From positions 248,001 to 312,000 of the forward strand of contig NZ_CP051214.1 of NCBI RefSeq assembly GCF_012516495.1: 64,000 nt of DNA. Reading direction: 5' to 3'. Below, in pieces: positions 10,249-21,137 of this stretch. The notes under the pieces are model-generated. The model ran no database searches. It was given only the letters and a program-made list of their open reading frames with translations, and was not told where the DNA came from. Both the position numbers and the translations under genes were made by a program. The stretch is from Mycoplasma sp. 1654_15 (GTDB taxonomy: Bacteria > Bacillota_I > Bacilli_A > Mycoplasmatales > Metamycoplasmataceae). How positions within the stretch are numbered: position 1 is the stretch's first letter; each line of letters opens with the position of its first letter.

Positions 10249-10285
10249 AAAAAAACGAAGCTAAGTGTTTTTACTTAGCTTCGTT
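10249..10285 (-). terminator. Terminator of the minus-strand DUF1600-like gene
   Basis: A 13-bp perfect stem (arms 10254-10266 and 10273-10285, AACGAAGCTAAGT) over a 6-nt loop. On the minus strand it is followed by a run of T (complement of the A-tract at 10248-10255), 20 nt after the stop at 10305. Confidence 0.82.
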
Positions 10286-10304
10286 AAATTGGTTATTTAC
10301 AAGT

Positions 10305-11219
10305 TTATTTTGTTCAGTGTTTAGTTTTAAATTCTAGAATAAAATGCTTTATTTTTCTATATAAATATTTTATTTTATTTCTAATTTTCAATGAATGGTA
10401 TTTAATTTTAAACACTTTTATTCAAAACCAACTAACTAAAAACGGAACTATAGCAATTGATAATAAAGTAATTAAATTTAATATTATAACTATAGTGTTT
10501 GAATTACCTGAGTAGAAAAAAGGATGATAGAAATTTAAAAATGGATAAATTGTCAATCCTGTATAAAAATAAACAATTTTATTTTCATTACTAAAATCAG
10601 GGTTAGTATATTGCCTTACGCTAAAAAAGAACAATAAACAACAAAATAGGTAATAACAAAACGAATATAGTATTGGATAAATAAAAGTATATTTTTTAAT
10701 AGCATATGCACGTTTTAAATGATAAAGACAGATAAAAGATAATATTGGATTAACTAAATGGACTATCAATGTCTGTAAAGTATCTAAAAGATTTTCTTTG
10801 AAATTAAAATGTCAAGCTATTAAAGTTCAAAACACTATAAATGTGATAGTTAGTAAAACAATTGAAGAAAATAGCCATTGAAATTTTTTTCTGCTTGGAT
10901 TTAGAACATAAATTAAAAGTGCAATTGCAAAAATAATATTAGTTTGATAAGTAAAATAAAATAAACTAGAAATATTCTGAAAATAATAAACGAATGAAAC
11001 AAAATAAAATTTGGGTAAAGAAAATTCAATATAATTTACTGCTATATTTCTTGCAATTATTACAAAAGTAGAAATAATTGCAAATAAAGCAAAAACAAAA
11101 TTGATTCTTTGTTCTTTTTTTCACTCAATTCAAAATTTTGGCTTCAAAAATGAAGGATTTTGTCTTTGATTTGAAGATGAGTCTAAATTATTTTGTTGAT
11201 TTTTTTGAGCATTTGCCAT
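10305..11219 (-). CDS. Polytopic membrane protein, DUF1600/Pr6Pr-like
   Basis: 304 residues with about seven hydrophobic segments after a polar, Gln/Asn-rich N-terminus (1-30). Landmarks are the segment FTYQTNIIFAIALLIYVLNP and, further on, IVHLVNPILSFICLYHLK, an arrangement seen in the Pr6Pr/DUF1600 family of mycoplasma membrane proteins (T-N in one helix, H-x-x-N/x-P in another). Many Trp are TGA-coded, which breaks the frame unless code 4 is used. Function is unknown. It lies downstream of fusA by 21 nt and could be read through from that operon. Confidence 0.6.
11142..11155 (+). repeat. CTTCAAAAATGAAG motif, copy 1
   Basis: Exact 14-mer (inverted repeat CTTCA-AAAA-TGAAG) inside the DUF1600-like gene, followed by G. 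See the finding on this motif. Confidence 0.85.
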
Positions 11220-11240
11220 AAAAAGTATTTTTAATTAATA

Positions 11241-13328
11241 TTAATCTTCGTCAGCTTTAATTGCTCTTTCTTTTACTATTTGATCTGAAATTTGTTTTGG
11301 TGTAATTTCGTAGTGATCAAATTGCATTTGGTAAGTTCCACGACCTGATGTCATAGATCTTAATTGTGTTGAGTATCCAAACATTTCTGCTAAAGGAACA
11401 TTTGCTCTAATGGTGTTAGCTCCATCGGATCTTGTTTCTTGTTCTTTAACTTGTCCACGACGACGAGATAAGTCACCCATAACATCTCCTGAGTATTCAG
11501 CTGGAACAAAAACAGAAACATCCATAATAGGTTCTAATAAAACAGTTCCAATTGCATCTTTTGCTTTTGTAAGTGCTTTAGAAGCTGCTATTTTATAAGC
11601 CATTTCAGAGGAGTCAACTTCGTGGTAAGAACCATCATAAAGTGTTGCTTGGACGTCGATCATTGGATAACCTGCAAGAATTCCCATTTGCATTTTTTCT
11701 TCAAGTCCTTTTTGGATTGATTTAATGTATTCTTTAGGAATTTTACCACCAACAATTTTGTCAATGAACTTAAATCCACCTTCTTCATTTGGTTCGAATT
11801 TAATTCAAACATGTCCATATTGTCCACGTCCACCAGATTGTTTGATGTGTTTTCCTTCAACTTCTGCTGCTTTAGTAATAGTTTCACGGTAGCTAACTTG
11901 TGGTTTTCCAACTTTAGCTTCTACACCAAATTCTCTTTTTAAACGATCAACGATGATGTCTAAGTGAAGCTCACCCATACCTGCGATAATTGTTTGTCCT
12001 GTTTCATTATCTGTTCAGGTTTTGAAGGTAGGATCTTCATTTGCTAGTTTTTGAAGACCGATTGAGAGTTTTTCTACAGCAGCTTTTGTCGCAGGTTCTA
12101 AAGCTTGAGAAATAACAGGTTCTGGGAAAACCATTTTTTCTAAAACAAAAGGTTTTGCTTTTTCAGAAATTAAAGTATCTCCAGTTGTTGTTTCTTTTAG
12201 ACCAACTAAAGCTCCAATATCTCCGGTTCTAACCTCGTTAATTTCTTCTCTAGAGTTAGCATGCATTTCTAGAATTCTACCAACTCTTTCTTTTTTATTT
12301 TTAGTTGAGTTTAAGATATATGTTCCTTTACTTAAAACTCCTGAGTACACTCTAAAAAATGTTAATGAACCAACAAATGGGTCATTCATAATTTTAAAAG
12401 CTAGAGCTGAAAATTCTTCATCATCTGAAGCTTGTACAGAAAATTCTTCATCATCTGAGTATGCTTTAATTGCTGGAACATCTAAAGGTGAAGGTAGATA
12501 CTCGATAACAGCGTCGATCATTTTTTTAACACCTTTGTTTTTGAAACTAGTTCCACAAACAGCTGGAAAGAATTGACCTGAAATAGTAGCTTTTCTAATT
12601 GCATGTTTTAATTGTTCTACAGTTGGAGTATTTCCTTCAAGTAATAAATGCATTAAATCTTCGTCAAAATCAGCAACTGCTTCTGCTAATTCCATACGCA
12701 TCATTTCTGCTTTTTCCTTTAATTCTGAAGGAATTTCGATTTCAAATTCTTCTTCTTCTTTTTCTCCGTTGTATTTAAAAGCTTTCATTTCTACTAAGTC
12801 AATTAAACCAATAAAATCATTTTCAGATCCAATGTTTAATTGAATAGCAACAGCGTTTCCACCTAATTTATCTCTAACAGATTTTACTGAAGCTTCAAAA
12901 TTTGCTCCAGCTTTATCCATTTTATTAACATAAACTATTCTAGGAACGTTGTAGTTTGTAGCTTGTCTTCAAACAGTTTCAGTTTGAGGTTCTACTCCAG
13001 ATTGAGCATCTAAAACAGCTACAGCACCGTCTAAAACACGTAATGAACGTTCAACCTCAACAGTAAAGTCAACGTGTCCCGGAGTATCAATAATATTAAT
13101 TCTTTTTCCTTTTCAAAAGGCTGTTGTAGCGGCTGAAGTTATAGTAATTCCACGTTCTTTTTCTTGCTCCATTCAGTCCATTTGTGAACCACCATCGTGT
13201 GTTTCTCCAATTTTATGAATTTTACCTGTATGGAATAAGATTCTTTCAGTTGTAGTTGTTTTCCCGGCATCAATATGAGCCATAATTCCTATATTTCTAT
13301 AGTCTTTTAAGTCAAATTTTCTTGCCAT
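11241..13328 (-). CDS. fusA: Translation elongation factor G
   Basis: 695 residues. GTPase motifs are [15 protein letters not shown] (P-loop), DTPGHVDF (G3) and NKMD (G4), with switch I ending ERGITITSA. Domains II-V follow in the usual order. It translocates tRNA-mRNA on the ribosome after GTP hydrolysis. It is the last gene of rpsL-rpsG-fusA, starting 2 nt after the rpsG stop. TGA-coded Trp occur at several sites (SQMDWMEQ, TAFWKGK, TVWRQ). Residues around 285-305 contain two copies of a SDDEEFS element 10 residues apart, encoded by a 20-nt direct repeat. Confidence 0.98.
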
Positions 13329-13330
13329 AA

Positions 13331-13801
13331 TTATCACCTGTAGTGAGCAAATGCTCTATTAGCTTCTGCCATTTTATGTGTATCGTCTTTTTTCTTAACT
13401 GATCCACCAGTTTTGTTGAAAGCATCGATAATTTCGTTTGCTAATCTTAATTCCATAGTTTTTTCATTACGTAATCTAGCATAGTTGATTAATCAACGTA
13501 ATGATAGTGTTTGTTTTCTTCTTTTAGAAACTTCAACTGGAACTTGGTAGTTTGAACCACCAACTCTTCTTGAACGTACTTCTAATTCAGGTGTTATGTT
13601 TTTAATAGCTTCGTGAAATACTTCTAAAGCGTCTTTTCCTGTTTTTTCAGCAACTATTTTAAAAGCTGAATATAAAATGTTTTGTGCTGTAGATTTTTTA
13701 CCATCTAACATAATTGTGTTGATAGCTTTAGTAATTAATTTTGAATTAAATACTGGATCTGCTAGCACTTGTCTTATAGGGGCTTGTTTTCTACGTGACA
13801 T
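13331..13801 (-). CDS. rpsG: 30S ribosomal protein S7
   Basis: 156 residues, standard length. It starts [10 protein letters not shown], contains [31 protein letters not shown], the 16S rRNA-binding and assembly region, and ends [13 protein letters not shown] with TGA-coded Trp before TAA at 13331. S7 nucleates the 30S head. It lies between rpsL and fusA, as in most bacteria. Confidence 0.98.
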
Positions 13802-13823
13802 AATTTCTCCTTTTGTTTATTGA

Positions 13824-14243
13824 TTATTTTTTCTCTTTTGGTTTTTTAGCACCGTATTTTGAACGACCTTGATTTCTTTTAGCTACACCAGCTGTATCTT
13901 GAGTTCCACGAACAATGTGGTATCTCATACCTGGTAAATCTTTAACTTTTCCACCTCTAATTAAAACAACAGAGTGTTCTTGCAAGTTGTGTCCTTCACC
14001 TGGAATATAAGCATTTACTTCCATTCCATTTGATAATTTTACCCTTGCGTATTTTCTAAGAGCTGAGTTAGGTTTTTTAGGAGTCATTGTTCCTACCCTT
14101 GTACATACACCTCTTTTAAAAGGTGCAGGTAATGCATGCTCTTTTTTCTTTAATGAGTTAAAAGATTTGTTTAATGCAGGAGCGTTAATTTTTCTTACTT
14201 TATTAACTCTCGCCCCATTAACTAACTGAGATTGTGTTGGCAT
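13824..14243 (-). CDS. rpsL: 30S ribosomal protein S12
   Basis: 139 residues. It contains the decoding-centre sequences [15 protein letters not shown] and [18 protein letters not shown]; the lysine of TPKKPNS (K43 in E. coli) is present, predicting the streptomycin-sensitive form. First gene of the str operon. A possible -10 box, TATAAT, is on the minus strand at 14299-14304, about 55 nt upstream. Confidence 0.98.
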   Translation of the reverse strand: MPTQSQLVNGARVNKVRKINAPALNKSFNSLKKKEHALPAPFKRGVCTRVGTMTPKKPNSALRKYARVKLSNGMEVNAYIPGEGHNLQEHSVVLIRGGKVKDLPGMRYHIVRGTQDTAGVAKRNQGRSKYGAKKPKEKK

Positions 14244-14298
14244 TTTTTATCCTTTCTTTAATTTTGTTAAATACCATAAATTGATATAAAGTTTTAAA

Positions 14299-14304
14299 AT
14301 TATA
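14299..14304 (-). promoter_or_regulatory. -10 box of the rpsL-rpsG-fusA operon
   Basis: TATAAT on the minus strand, 56 nt before the rpsL ATG and followed by an AAAGAAAGGA ribosome site. No clear -35. Confidence 0.5.
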
Positions 14305-14348
14305 CAACAACTTAGTCCAGAGTATCAAAAAAAGTTCACTTTTTTATT

Positions 14349-14375
14349 AAAACCCTTCTTTTTAGAAGGATTTTT
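14349..14375 (-). terminator. Weak hairpin between smc and rpsL
   Basis: CCTTCT/AGAAGG stem (14354-14359 and 14364-14369) with A/T outer arms. It could be a second-line terminator for read-through from smc; its T-tract on that strand is short. Confidence 0.4.
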
Positions 14376-14456
14376 GTATGTTATCTGTGATAAAAATAAT
14401 TTAAAAAATATAAAAAAATAGGAAATTAAGCTTCAAAAGTTCACTAATAGTTTGAA

Positions 14457-14489
14457 CAAAAAAAGCAGAATTTACACTCTGCTTTTTTT
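14457..14489 (-). terminator. Terminator after smc
   Basis: AAAAAAAGCAGA / TCTGCTTTTTTT arms around an 8-nt loop (14458-14469 and 14478-14489), 10 nt after the smc stop, with T-run on the minus strand. Confidence 0.85.
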
Positions 14490-14499
14490 CTAATTTATA

Positions 14500-17439
14500 C
14501 TATTTTAATTCGTCTTTTAGCATTTCTTTTGCTTTGCTTAATTCAACTGAGAATATTGAAGTTACACCACGTTTTTGCATTGTTACTCCAAGTAGCTGAT
14601 CAACTCTAGACATAGTACCAGAACGGTGAGTAATAATCAAGAATTGAGTGTTTTCTTTTAATAATTTTAAAAACTCTACATAACGAATAACGTTTGATTC
14701 ATCTAATGCAGCTTCAACCTCGTCTAAGATACACAATGGAATTGGCCTTGCTTTTAAGATAGCAAAAAGAAGCGAAATTGCTATAATTGCTTTTTCTCCA
14801 CCTGAGAAAAGACGTAAGTTTTTAATAGTTTTTCCAGGAGGTTGTGCTGAAATTTCAACACCTGAATTTAATACATCATTTTTATCTGTAAAGTGAATTT
14901 CTGCTTTTCCTCCACCAAACATTTTTTGAAATACCATATTAAATTCGTTATTTACTAAGTTAACAACTTCAGTAGTTTTATTAATAATAATTTTATCTAA
15001 ATCAGAAATTGCTTCTTCAATTTTGGACTTTGCAGTAGAAAGTTCTTCAATGTGTTCTTTTTTCTCTTGATAACGTTGGTTAACTTCTTCAAATTCTTGA
15101 ATAGATTCTAAATTAACACTTCCAAGTTCTTTTAGTTCTTTTTTAAGATTATCTACAAAATGTCTTGCTTCTTCAATGTCTAAATCTAAAGAATATTGTT
15201 GGCTAGCAGCTTCTAATGTTAGCCTGTAGTGCTCAGATAATCTCTTTTGATTTTGTTCTACTAAAAATCTTGCTCTATCTTGTTCAGTAATACTACTTGA
15301 GTGTTGTGTATTTAATTTTCTTAATCTAGAATCTAATTCTTGTTTTTTAGACTCTTCTTTTCCAATTTCTGTAATAAGATTTGTTAAACGATCTTTTTTA
15401 GCATTAAGTTCAATGTTTAAAGTAGAAATTTCTTTTTCTAAGTTTAATTTTTCAGAATCAAAACTTAAATTTAAGCTTTCTTGATCCTCTTGCTGTTCTT
15501 TAAAAATTTCACTTGCTGTTAATTTTAAATTATTTAGTTCATTGTTTAAACTATCAAGTTTGGTGCTAATAGAATTTGCTTCAATTTTTACTTGTTGAAT
15601 AGTTGAATTAGCTTCTTGAATTTCGTTGTTTTTAGCGCTTTGTTTTGTTTTTAAATCAAGGATTTGGTCTTCAGCGAATTTTAAATTATTAGTAAGTTCC
15701 TTAATTTTAATTTCGTAGTTCAATATAGAAGTAGACTCTTGCTTTGTTCCACCGGTAATTGTTCCACCAGGTCTAAACAAATCACCTTCTAAAGTAACAA
15801 TTGTGTATTTTTGATCAAGTATTTTAGCTATTCTGTTTGCATTATCGACATTATCAACAACAATAATGTTTCCTAATAAAAAGCCAAAAAGTTTATTAAA
15901 TTGATTATCAAATTCCACTAAATCTTTACCTATACCTAAAAAGCTTTTTTGACCTTTTAAAACAAGTAAATGATCTTCTCTTACTTCTCTTTCTCTAATA
16001 GAACTTAACGGAATAAATGTTGCTTTTCCAGATAAATTTTTCTTTAAAAAATTAATAGCTTCAAGCGCATCTTCAGATGTTTTTACAACTATTTGATTTA
16101 AAGCTGCTCCTAAAACAGTTTCAATGGCAATTGCAAATTCTTGATTAACTTTAAAAAGTTCAGAAGTAAGACCTAAATATCCTTCAAATAAGAAGGAATT
16201 ATCTTTAATCGCTTTAATTCCTTTAGATAAAAAATTTCTATTTTCGAATTGTTGTTTTAAAAAGTTAATTTGAGTAGAAGCAGAAGATTTTTTCTCGATA
16301 AATACTCCAATTTCTTTTGAAATATCAGTTTCTTGAGATCTTAGTGTGTTTAATTTTGCATTTAAAGCAGTAAGTTGTCTATCAAGTTCAACTTCTCTTT
16401 CTTTTGAAGCATTTATTTGTATTTTTAAAGATTCGACTTGTTTTTTAATTTCTTCGATTTTAGTTTTTTGGTCAACTACAATTTCACCACTAATAATTAA
16501 TTTTCTACGCGCTTCGATTTCGGCTTCTTGAACATTAATTTTGTTTAATTTATCTTTTAAGTTTTCAATTTTGGAACCAATTTGTTGAATTGTTTGTTCT
16601 ACTTCTGTTTTAAATCCAACATTTTGTGTAATGGTTGATTCATGAGTTTGAATATTGATTTCTAGTTCGTTTCTTTCTTGTTCAACTTCAGCTAGTGATG
16701 TGCTCAAAGTGTTTAATTTATCTGTAAAAAAGTTTAAATCATTAACAATTAAACCCACTTCGACTGATTCAAGAGCTTTACTTTTTTCTATATAAATTTT
16801 AGCTTTTGACGATTGTTTTTCTAAAGAATTTACTTGTCTTTCAAGTTCTTTGATAGCTCCTTGGAGCTTGTCGATTGCGTCTGTAGTTCTAATTAATTTT
16901 TTTTGTGCTTCTTCTTTGTCTAATTTATATTTAGAAGTTCCTGCTGCTTCTTCGATAACTGCTTTTCTTTGTTCTGGTGTAGCTTCAGCGATTTCTGAAA
17001 TTGTACCTTGTGAAATAATAGCAAGTGAAGATTTAGAAATTCCAGATTCAACTGCTAAGTTTTTAATATCTTTGTATCTAACTGGTTGATCGTTGTAAAA
17101 ATATTCGTTAGATCCTTGTCCTCTTTTTAGTACACGAGAAATGGTAAAAATTTGTTCAGTTTCTTCTACCGCGTCTTCATTTTTGAAGGTTAATTTAACC
17201 ATTGCTTTATCTTGTGGTTTAACGGTTTTAGAACCTGCAAAAATAACATCGTCCATATTTAAACCACGAAGTTGTTTTGCAGATTGTTCTCCTAATACTC
17301 AACGAATTGCATCATTAATATTAGATTTTCCTGAACCATTTGGTCCTACAATACCCACTACTGAACCATCAAAATTAATGCTAATAGGATCAGCAAATGA
17401 CTTAAAACCTTCGATTTCAATTTTAATAAGCTTTAACAT
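14500..17439 (-). CDS. smc: Chromosome segregation ATPase SMC
   Basis: 979 residues; bacterial SMC proteins are about 1,150-1,190, so this is a compact mollicute form with shorter coiled coils. The N-terminus MLKLIKIEIEGFKSFADPI leads to Walker A GPNGSGKSN. Two long Glu/Lys/Leu-rich coiled coils flank a central hinge (about 360-500, with the GGTITGG-type segment). The C-terminal head carries the ABC signature LFSGGEKAIIAI and Walker B (LCILDEVEAALDE). It forms the condensin core that compacts and segregates chromosomes. The start at 17439 extends the first in-frame ATG-initiated reading across a TGA-coded Trp (AIRWVLGEQ). Confidence 0.97.
17175..17188 (-). repeat. CTTCAAAAATGAAG motif, copy 2
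   Basis: Exact copy on the minus strand, inside smc. Confidence 0.85.
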
Positions 17440-17508
17440 AATATTCCTTGTTTTTGTAGAATTTAAATTAAATTTTAAAGTAAAACAACTTATTAAAAAA
17501 GAATTATT

Positions 17509-18186
17509 TTATTTTTTTATATTAAATTCTTTTTTAAGTTTTCTAAGAGATTTTTTTGCAGCTTCTAATTCAGCTTCTTTAATGCTATTTCCCTTACCAT
17601 AGCCATAAATTTTGTTATCTCAAATCAATTCGCTTTCAAAAACATTATCGACTTTTTTTGTGTTGTACTTGATAGAAGTTTTTGAAAATGATTGAATAAT
17701 TTCTTGAAACTCTGATTTTGGATCTTTACTTACTTTCTTTGAGTGTTTTTTTACTAAAGAATGAAGGATTTTTTTTACAAAATTTTCAAAAGTTTTTTTG
17801 TCTTGGTCTAAATAGATAGCAGCGGTTAAAGATTCTAGAATATCAGCTTTTATTTTAGTGTTATTTAAAATCTCTTCAGAACCTTTTGCTACTTTTAAAT
17901 ATTTACTCAATTGCAATTTGTCAGAAATTTTCGCAAAAGAAACAGAACTAATTATTTGTGATCTTAAAATTGTTGCATTTCCTTCGTTTTTGGCATCAAT
18001 GTTTTGAAAAATATACAAAGAGGTTTGCAAATTCAACAAAGAATCACCTAAAAATTCAAGCATTTCATAGTGTGGTTTATTTGGTCGCACATGATGATAA
18101 GATTTATGTGTAAATGCTTGTTCAAAAATACTAATATCATTAGGAACTATGTCTAAATTTAATAATAATTCTTTAATACTTGCCAT
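17509..18186 (-). CDS. rnc: Ribonuclease III
   Basis: 225 residues. The RNase III signature is HYEMLEFLGDSLLNL, with acidic metal ligands, and a C-terminal dsRNA-binding domain ends SIKEAELEAAKKSLRKLKKEF. It processes rRNA precursors and structured RNA. The stop is TAA at 17509, reached after a TGA-coded Trp at 17620. rnc sits between plsX and smc, a classic Firmicutes order (plsX, then rnc-smc), although acpP is missing here. Confidence 0.95.
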
Positions 18187-18191
18187 AAACT

Positions 18192-19187
18192 TTACTCTAT
18201 TATTGCTTCTTTTAACTTGCTAAACACATTAGATTCTACTGCGAGTTTTATTTGCTCTAAAGCACCTTCAAAAGCTTTTTTATCTGAAGAACCATGAGCT
18301 TTTAAAACAATTCCATTAAGACCAATTATTCAAGCTGCTCCAACATTTCTGTAGTCAAATCTTTCTTTAATTTCAGAAAATGCTGGTTTTAAAAGTAAAG
18401 AACCTAATTGTCTTGTTGCTGTTTTTGTAAATTCTTGTTTGAGCAATTTAACAAAATTTAACACTGTGCCTTCCATTGTTTTTAACACTAAATTTCCAGC
18501 ATAACCATCACTTAAAACTATGTCAATACTTCCGTTTAAAATATTTTTTGTTTCAATAAATCCTTTATAATTCAAGTCTTTTTCCAATTTTAGAAGAATA
18601 TTTGCTTCTCTGTGAAAATCAAAACCTTTGTAATCTTCAGTTCCAATATTTACTAGCCCAATAGCAGGATTTTTGACTTTAAAAAGTGTTTGATAAAACA
18701 CTTTTGCTAGTTTAGCTCATTGAAGAAAATATTCAGGTTTTACTTCAATATTAGCGCCAACATCAAGCATCAAGAAGGATTTATCTTTTTCTAGTGTAGG
18801 AATCATTGGCATAAAAGCTGGACGTGATACACTTGCAAGTCTTTTAAGTTTTAACATCGAACTAGCTAGAAGTAGAGATGATTCACCAGCTGATAAAACA
18901 GCATCTACTTCATTATTAGCTAATAAATTTAACGCTGTATTCATTGAATTTTCTTCTTTTGCTATATCTTTTGAAAGTTTTTCTTTTTTTAGTGCAATGT
19001 TAGGTTCTTGTAAAACAATGATATTTTCAGGTTTATTTTTTGGCATAGCAGAGTTTATTTTGTTTGCATCTCCTACTAGTCAAATTTTGATTGTTGGATT
19101 TTTTTGAGCAAAATAAAAAGCTGCTTCAGTAGCAGCAACTAATGAATTGTCACTGTTTTGAACATCAAATGCAATGCTGTATTTCAT
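18192..19187 (-). CDS. plsX: Acyl-ACP:phosphate acyltransferase
   Basis: 331 residues, typical length. Family marks are MKYSIAFDVQNSDNS at the start (an altered form of the usual AxDxMGGD), SAGESSLLLAS, DVGANIEVKPEYF, the GxxNIGTEDYKG-type segment and LSDGYAGNLVLKTMEG. It makes acyl-phosphate, the acyl donor for PlsY in phosphatidic acid synthesis. The ATG overlaps the fakA stop (TAATG). Together with fakA it supports incorporation of exogenous fatty acids. The N-terminal MGGD motif is divergent, as often in mollicutes. Confidence 0.93.
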
Positions 19188-20821
19188 TAAACCACCCCAA
19201 TTAAAAAGTTAAATATTTTTTGTTGACCATTTTTAATTACAATTTCTAAATCATAATTTTGTTCTAAGTAATTTTGAATTTCTAAAGCTTCAGATTCTGT
19301 TGCTAAATCACCATAATAAATATAAATCATCTCAGAATCTTGAGTAATTAAAGATTCGATAGTGTCTATAATGACGTCATATGCACTTGCTTTAGCTTTT
19401 AATAATTTGTTGTTTTCCATAGCAACAAACTGATCTTTTTTTACTTTTACGTTATTAATTTTAGCATCTTTGCTAGCTTGAAAAACTTCCAAAACACGTA
19501 AAGTTCCTAAAGATTCTTCAATTAGTTCTTTATTATCTTGCCATTTAGTATCTTTGTTGAAATTTAAAGAAGCTTCAATTCCTTGTACTTGATTTTTTGT
19601 AGGAATTACAATAACTTTTTTGTTAGTTACAATTTTTGCAGCTTGTTGAGCCGCTAAAATAATGTTGGAATTATTCGGAAGAACAAAAACAGATTTAGCA
19701 TTTACAGAATTTATTGCAGTGACAATATCTTGTGTGGAAGGATTATCAGTTTGACCACCTTCGATGATAAAATCTGTTCCATTTTGCTTCATTAGAGAAA
19801 TAATTCCTTGTCCATTATTGCAAGAAACTAGCCCGGATAATGAAGGATTTGAGTTTTCAGAATTAGTAGAATTGTCACTTTCAGTAGTTGAATTTTGATT
19901 GGATTGAAGTGTCATATTTTCTGATTTTATCTTGACAAATTCACCATATTTTTGTAAATAATTCAACATAGATCCTGGTTTTAAAGTGTGACCATGAATT
20001 TTTAAATAACCTTCTTGTTCTACAATAACTATAGATTTTACGTGCTTTTCTAAGTCATTAATTATTTTATTTTTATTAAATTTATTTGGATTTTTTAAAT
20101 CAACAATACACTCTGTACAATAACCAAATTCTTCCTCTTTGTTGTGTTCTAAATTAAAGATAAGGTCTTTTTCTTTTTCTTCTATTTTTAGTCTTTGTAT
20201 TGGTATGCCAGAAAAAAATGAATTAAATCCTTCAAAAATCAACAAAATTCCTTCAGAACCTGAATCAGTTACACCAGATTCTTTTAAAATTTTTAATAGA
20301 TTAGGGCTATTAATAGTTGTTTTTTTTCCTTGTTCTACAACTAACTTAAAGCAGTCTTCGATAGAGTTTGATTCAGTTATATTTTCTTTAAGAGCTTGTG
20401 CAACTTCACGAATGAATGTTAAAATTGTCCCTTCAACAGGTTTTAGCACAGATTGATAAGCTTTTTTTTGTGCATTTTCAAAAGCCTTTACTAAATCGAT
20501 AACATTTGCTTCTTTTTTGGTTTCTAAAATTTCGCTCAAACCTCTAAAAATTTGTGAAAGAATAACTCCTGAATTACCTCTTGCTCCAAATAACATAGCT
20601 TTTGAAGTTTCTTTTACAACATCAGATAAAGTAACAGAATCCATGTTTTTAATAGCCTCATATGCAGAATTTATAGTTGCTAACATATTAGAACCAGTAT
20701 CTCCATCTGGCACAGGAAAAACATTTAAAGAATTAATTTTTTCAACATTATTTGCTAAATTATTAACTCCAGATTCAAGCGCAAATTTAAACATTTGAGC
20801 ATTTAAAGTCTTGGTATTCAT
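19187..20821 (-). CDS. fakA: Fatty acid kinase catalytic subunit FakA (DAK2/DhaL-like)
   Basis: 544 residues, matching FakA/YloV. The N-terminal DhaL domain has the nucleotide/Mg motif VFPVPDGDTGSNM and MLFGARGNSGVILSQIFRG. A Cys-containing middle region (YCTECIVDL) and a C-terminal DegV-like domain follow (from about 340). It phosphorylates fatty acids bound to a FakB (DegV) protein. No fakB is in the window. A Ser/Asn-rich linker (about 300-325) separates the middle and C-terminal parts. It overlaps asp23 upstream and plsX downstream by one base each. Confidence 0.93.
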   Translation of the reverse strand: MNTKTLNAQMFKFALESGVNNLANNVEKINSLNVFPVPDGDTGSNMLATINSAYEAIKNMDSVTLSDVVKETSKAMLFGARGNSGVILSQIFRGLSEILETKKEANVIDLVKAFENAQKKAYQSVLKPVEGTILTFIREVAQALKENITESNSIEDCFKLVVEQGKKTTINSPNLLKILKESGVTDSGSEGILLIFEGFNSFFSGIPIQRLKIEEKEKDLIFNLEHNKEEEFGYCTECIVDLKNPNKFNKNKIINDLEKHVKSIVIVEQEGYLKIHGHTLKPGSMLNYLQKYGEFVKIKSENMTLQSNQNSTTESDNSTNSENSNPSLSGLVSCNNGQGIISLMKQNGTDFIIEGGQTDNPSTQDIVTAINSVNAKSVFVLPNNSNIILAAQQAAKIVTNKKVIVIPTKNQVQGIEASLNFNKDTKWQDNKELIEESLGTLRVLEVFQASKDAKINNVKVKKDQFVAMENNKLLKAKASAYDVIIDTIESLITQDSEMIYIYYGDLATESEALEIQNYLEQNYDLEIVIKNGQQKIFNFLIGVV

Positions 20822-21123
20822 TACATTACTCCTCTGATTTGTATATTTAAGTTTCTCAAATCCTCATTACGTTCTTTTAAAAAAAATTTAATTTGAGTTC
20901 TTAATCCTTCTATCAAGATTTTTGCATTAACACCTACACTAATAAAAATGGAAAAAGAAATATCTGTTTTTTGATTTTTTTCTTCGATTTTAATGATAGA
21001 TTCAGAAAATAATAAAGATTTATTTATTTTAGAAAAAGTAGAATCTTCTATCAATCCAAAAGCTACGATTCCAGGTGTTTGAGAAATTAATTCAAATAGT
21101 TCTTGTTTGATGTTATCTTTCAT
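20821..21123 (-). CDS. Asp23/Gls24-like protein (YloU homologue)
   Basis: 100 residues. The pattern of a small alpha/beta protein with ISQTPGIVAFGLIED near the start and the ISVGVNAKILIEGLRTQIKFFL segment fits the Asp23/Gls24 family, of which YloU is the member encoded directly upstream of YloV (FakA) in Firmicutes. Position is therefore strong supporting evidence. Role in the envelope or in fatty-acid kinase regulation is not settled. Stop and fakA start overlap by one base. Confidence 0.8.
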   Translation of the reverse strand: MKDNIKQELFELISQTPGIVAFGLIEDSTFSKINKSLLFSESIIKIEEKNQKTDISFSIFISVGVNAKILIEGLRTQIKFFLKERNEDLRNLNIQIRGVM

Positions 21124-21137
21124 AAAATCCTTTATTT

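Noticed and set aside
10200-10290. Small RNA gene formed by two adjacent hairpins after pyk
   Set aside because: Each hairpin fits as a terminator for one of the two converging genes, with T-runs in the expected directions.
12409-12458. 20-nt direct repeat in fusA, read first as a tandem duplication
   Set aside because: EF-G proteins commonly have two similar Asp/Glu-rich segments at this position, so similar codons rather than a recent duplication explain it.
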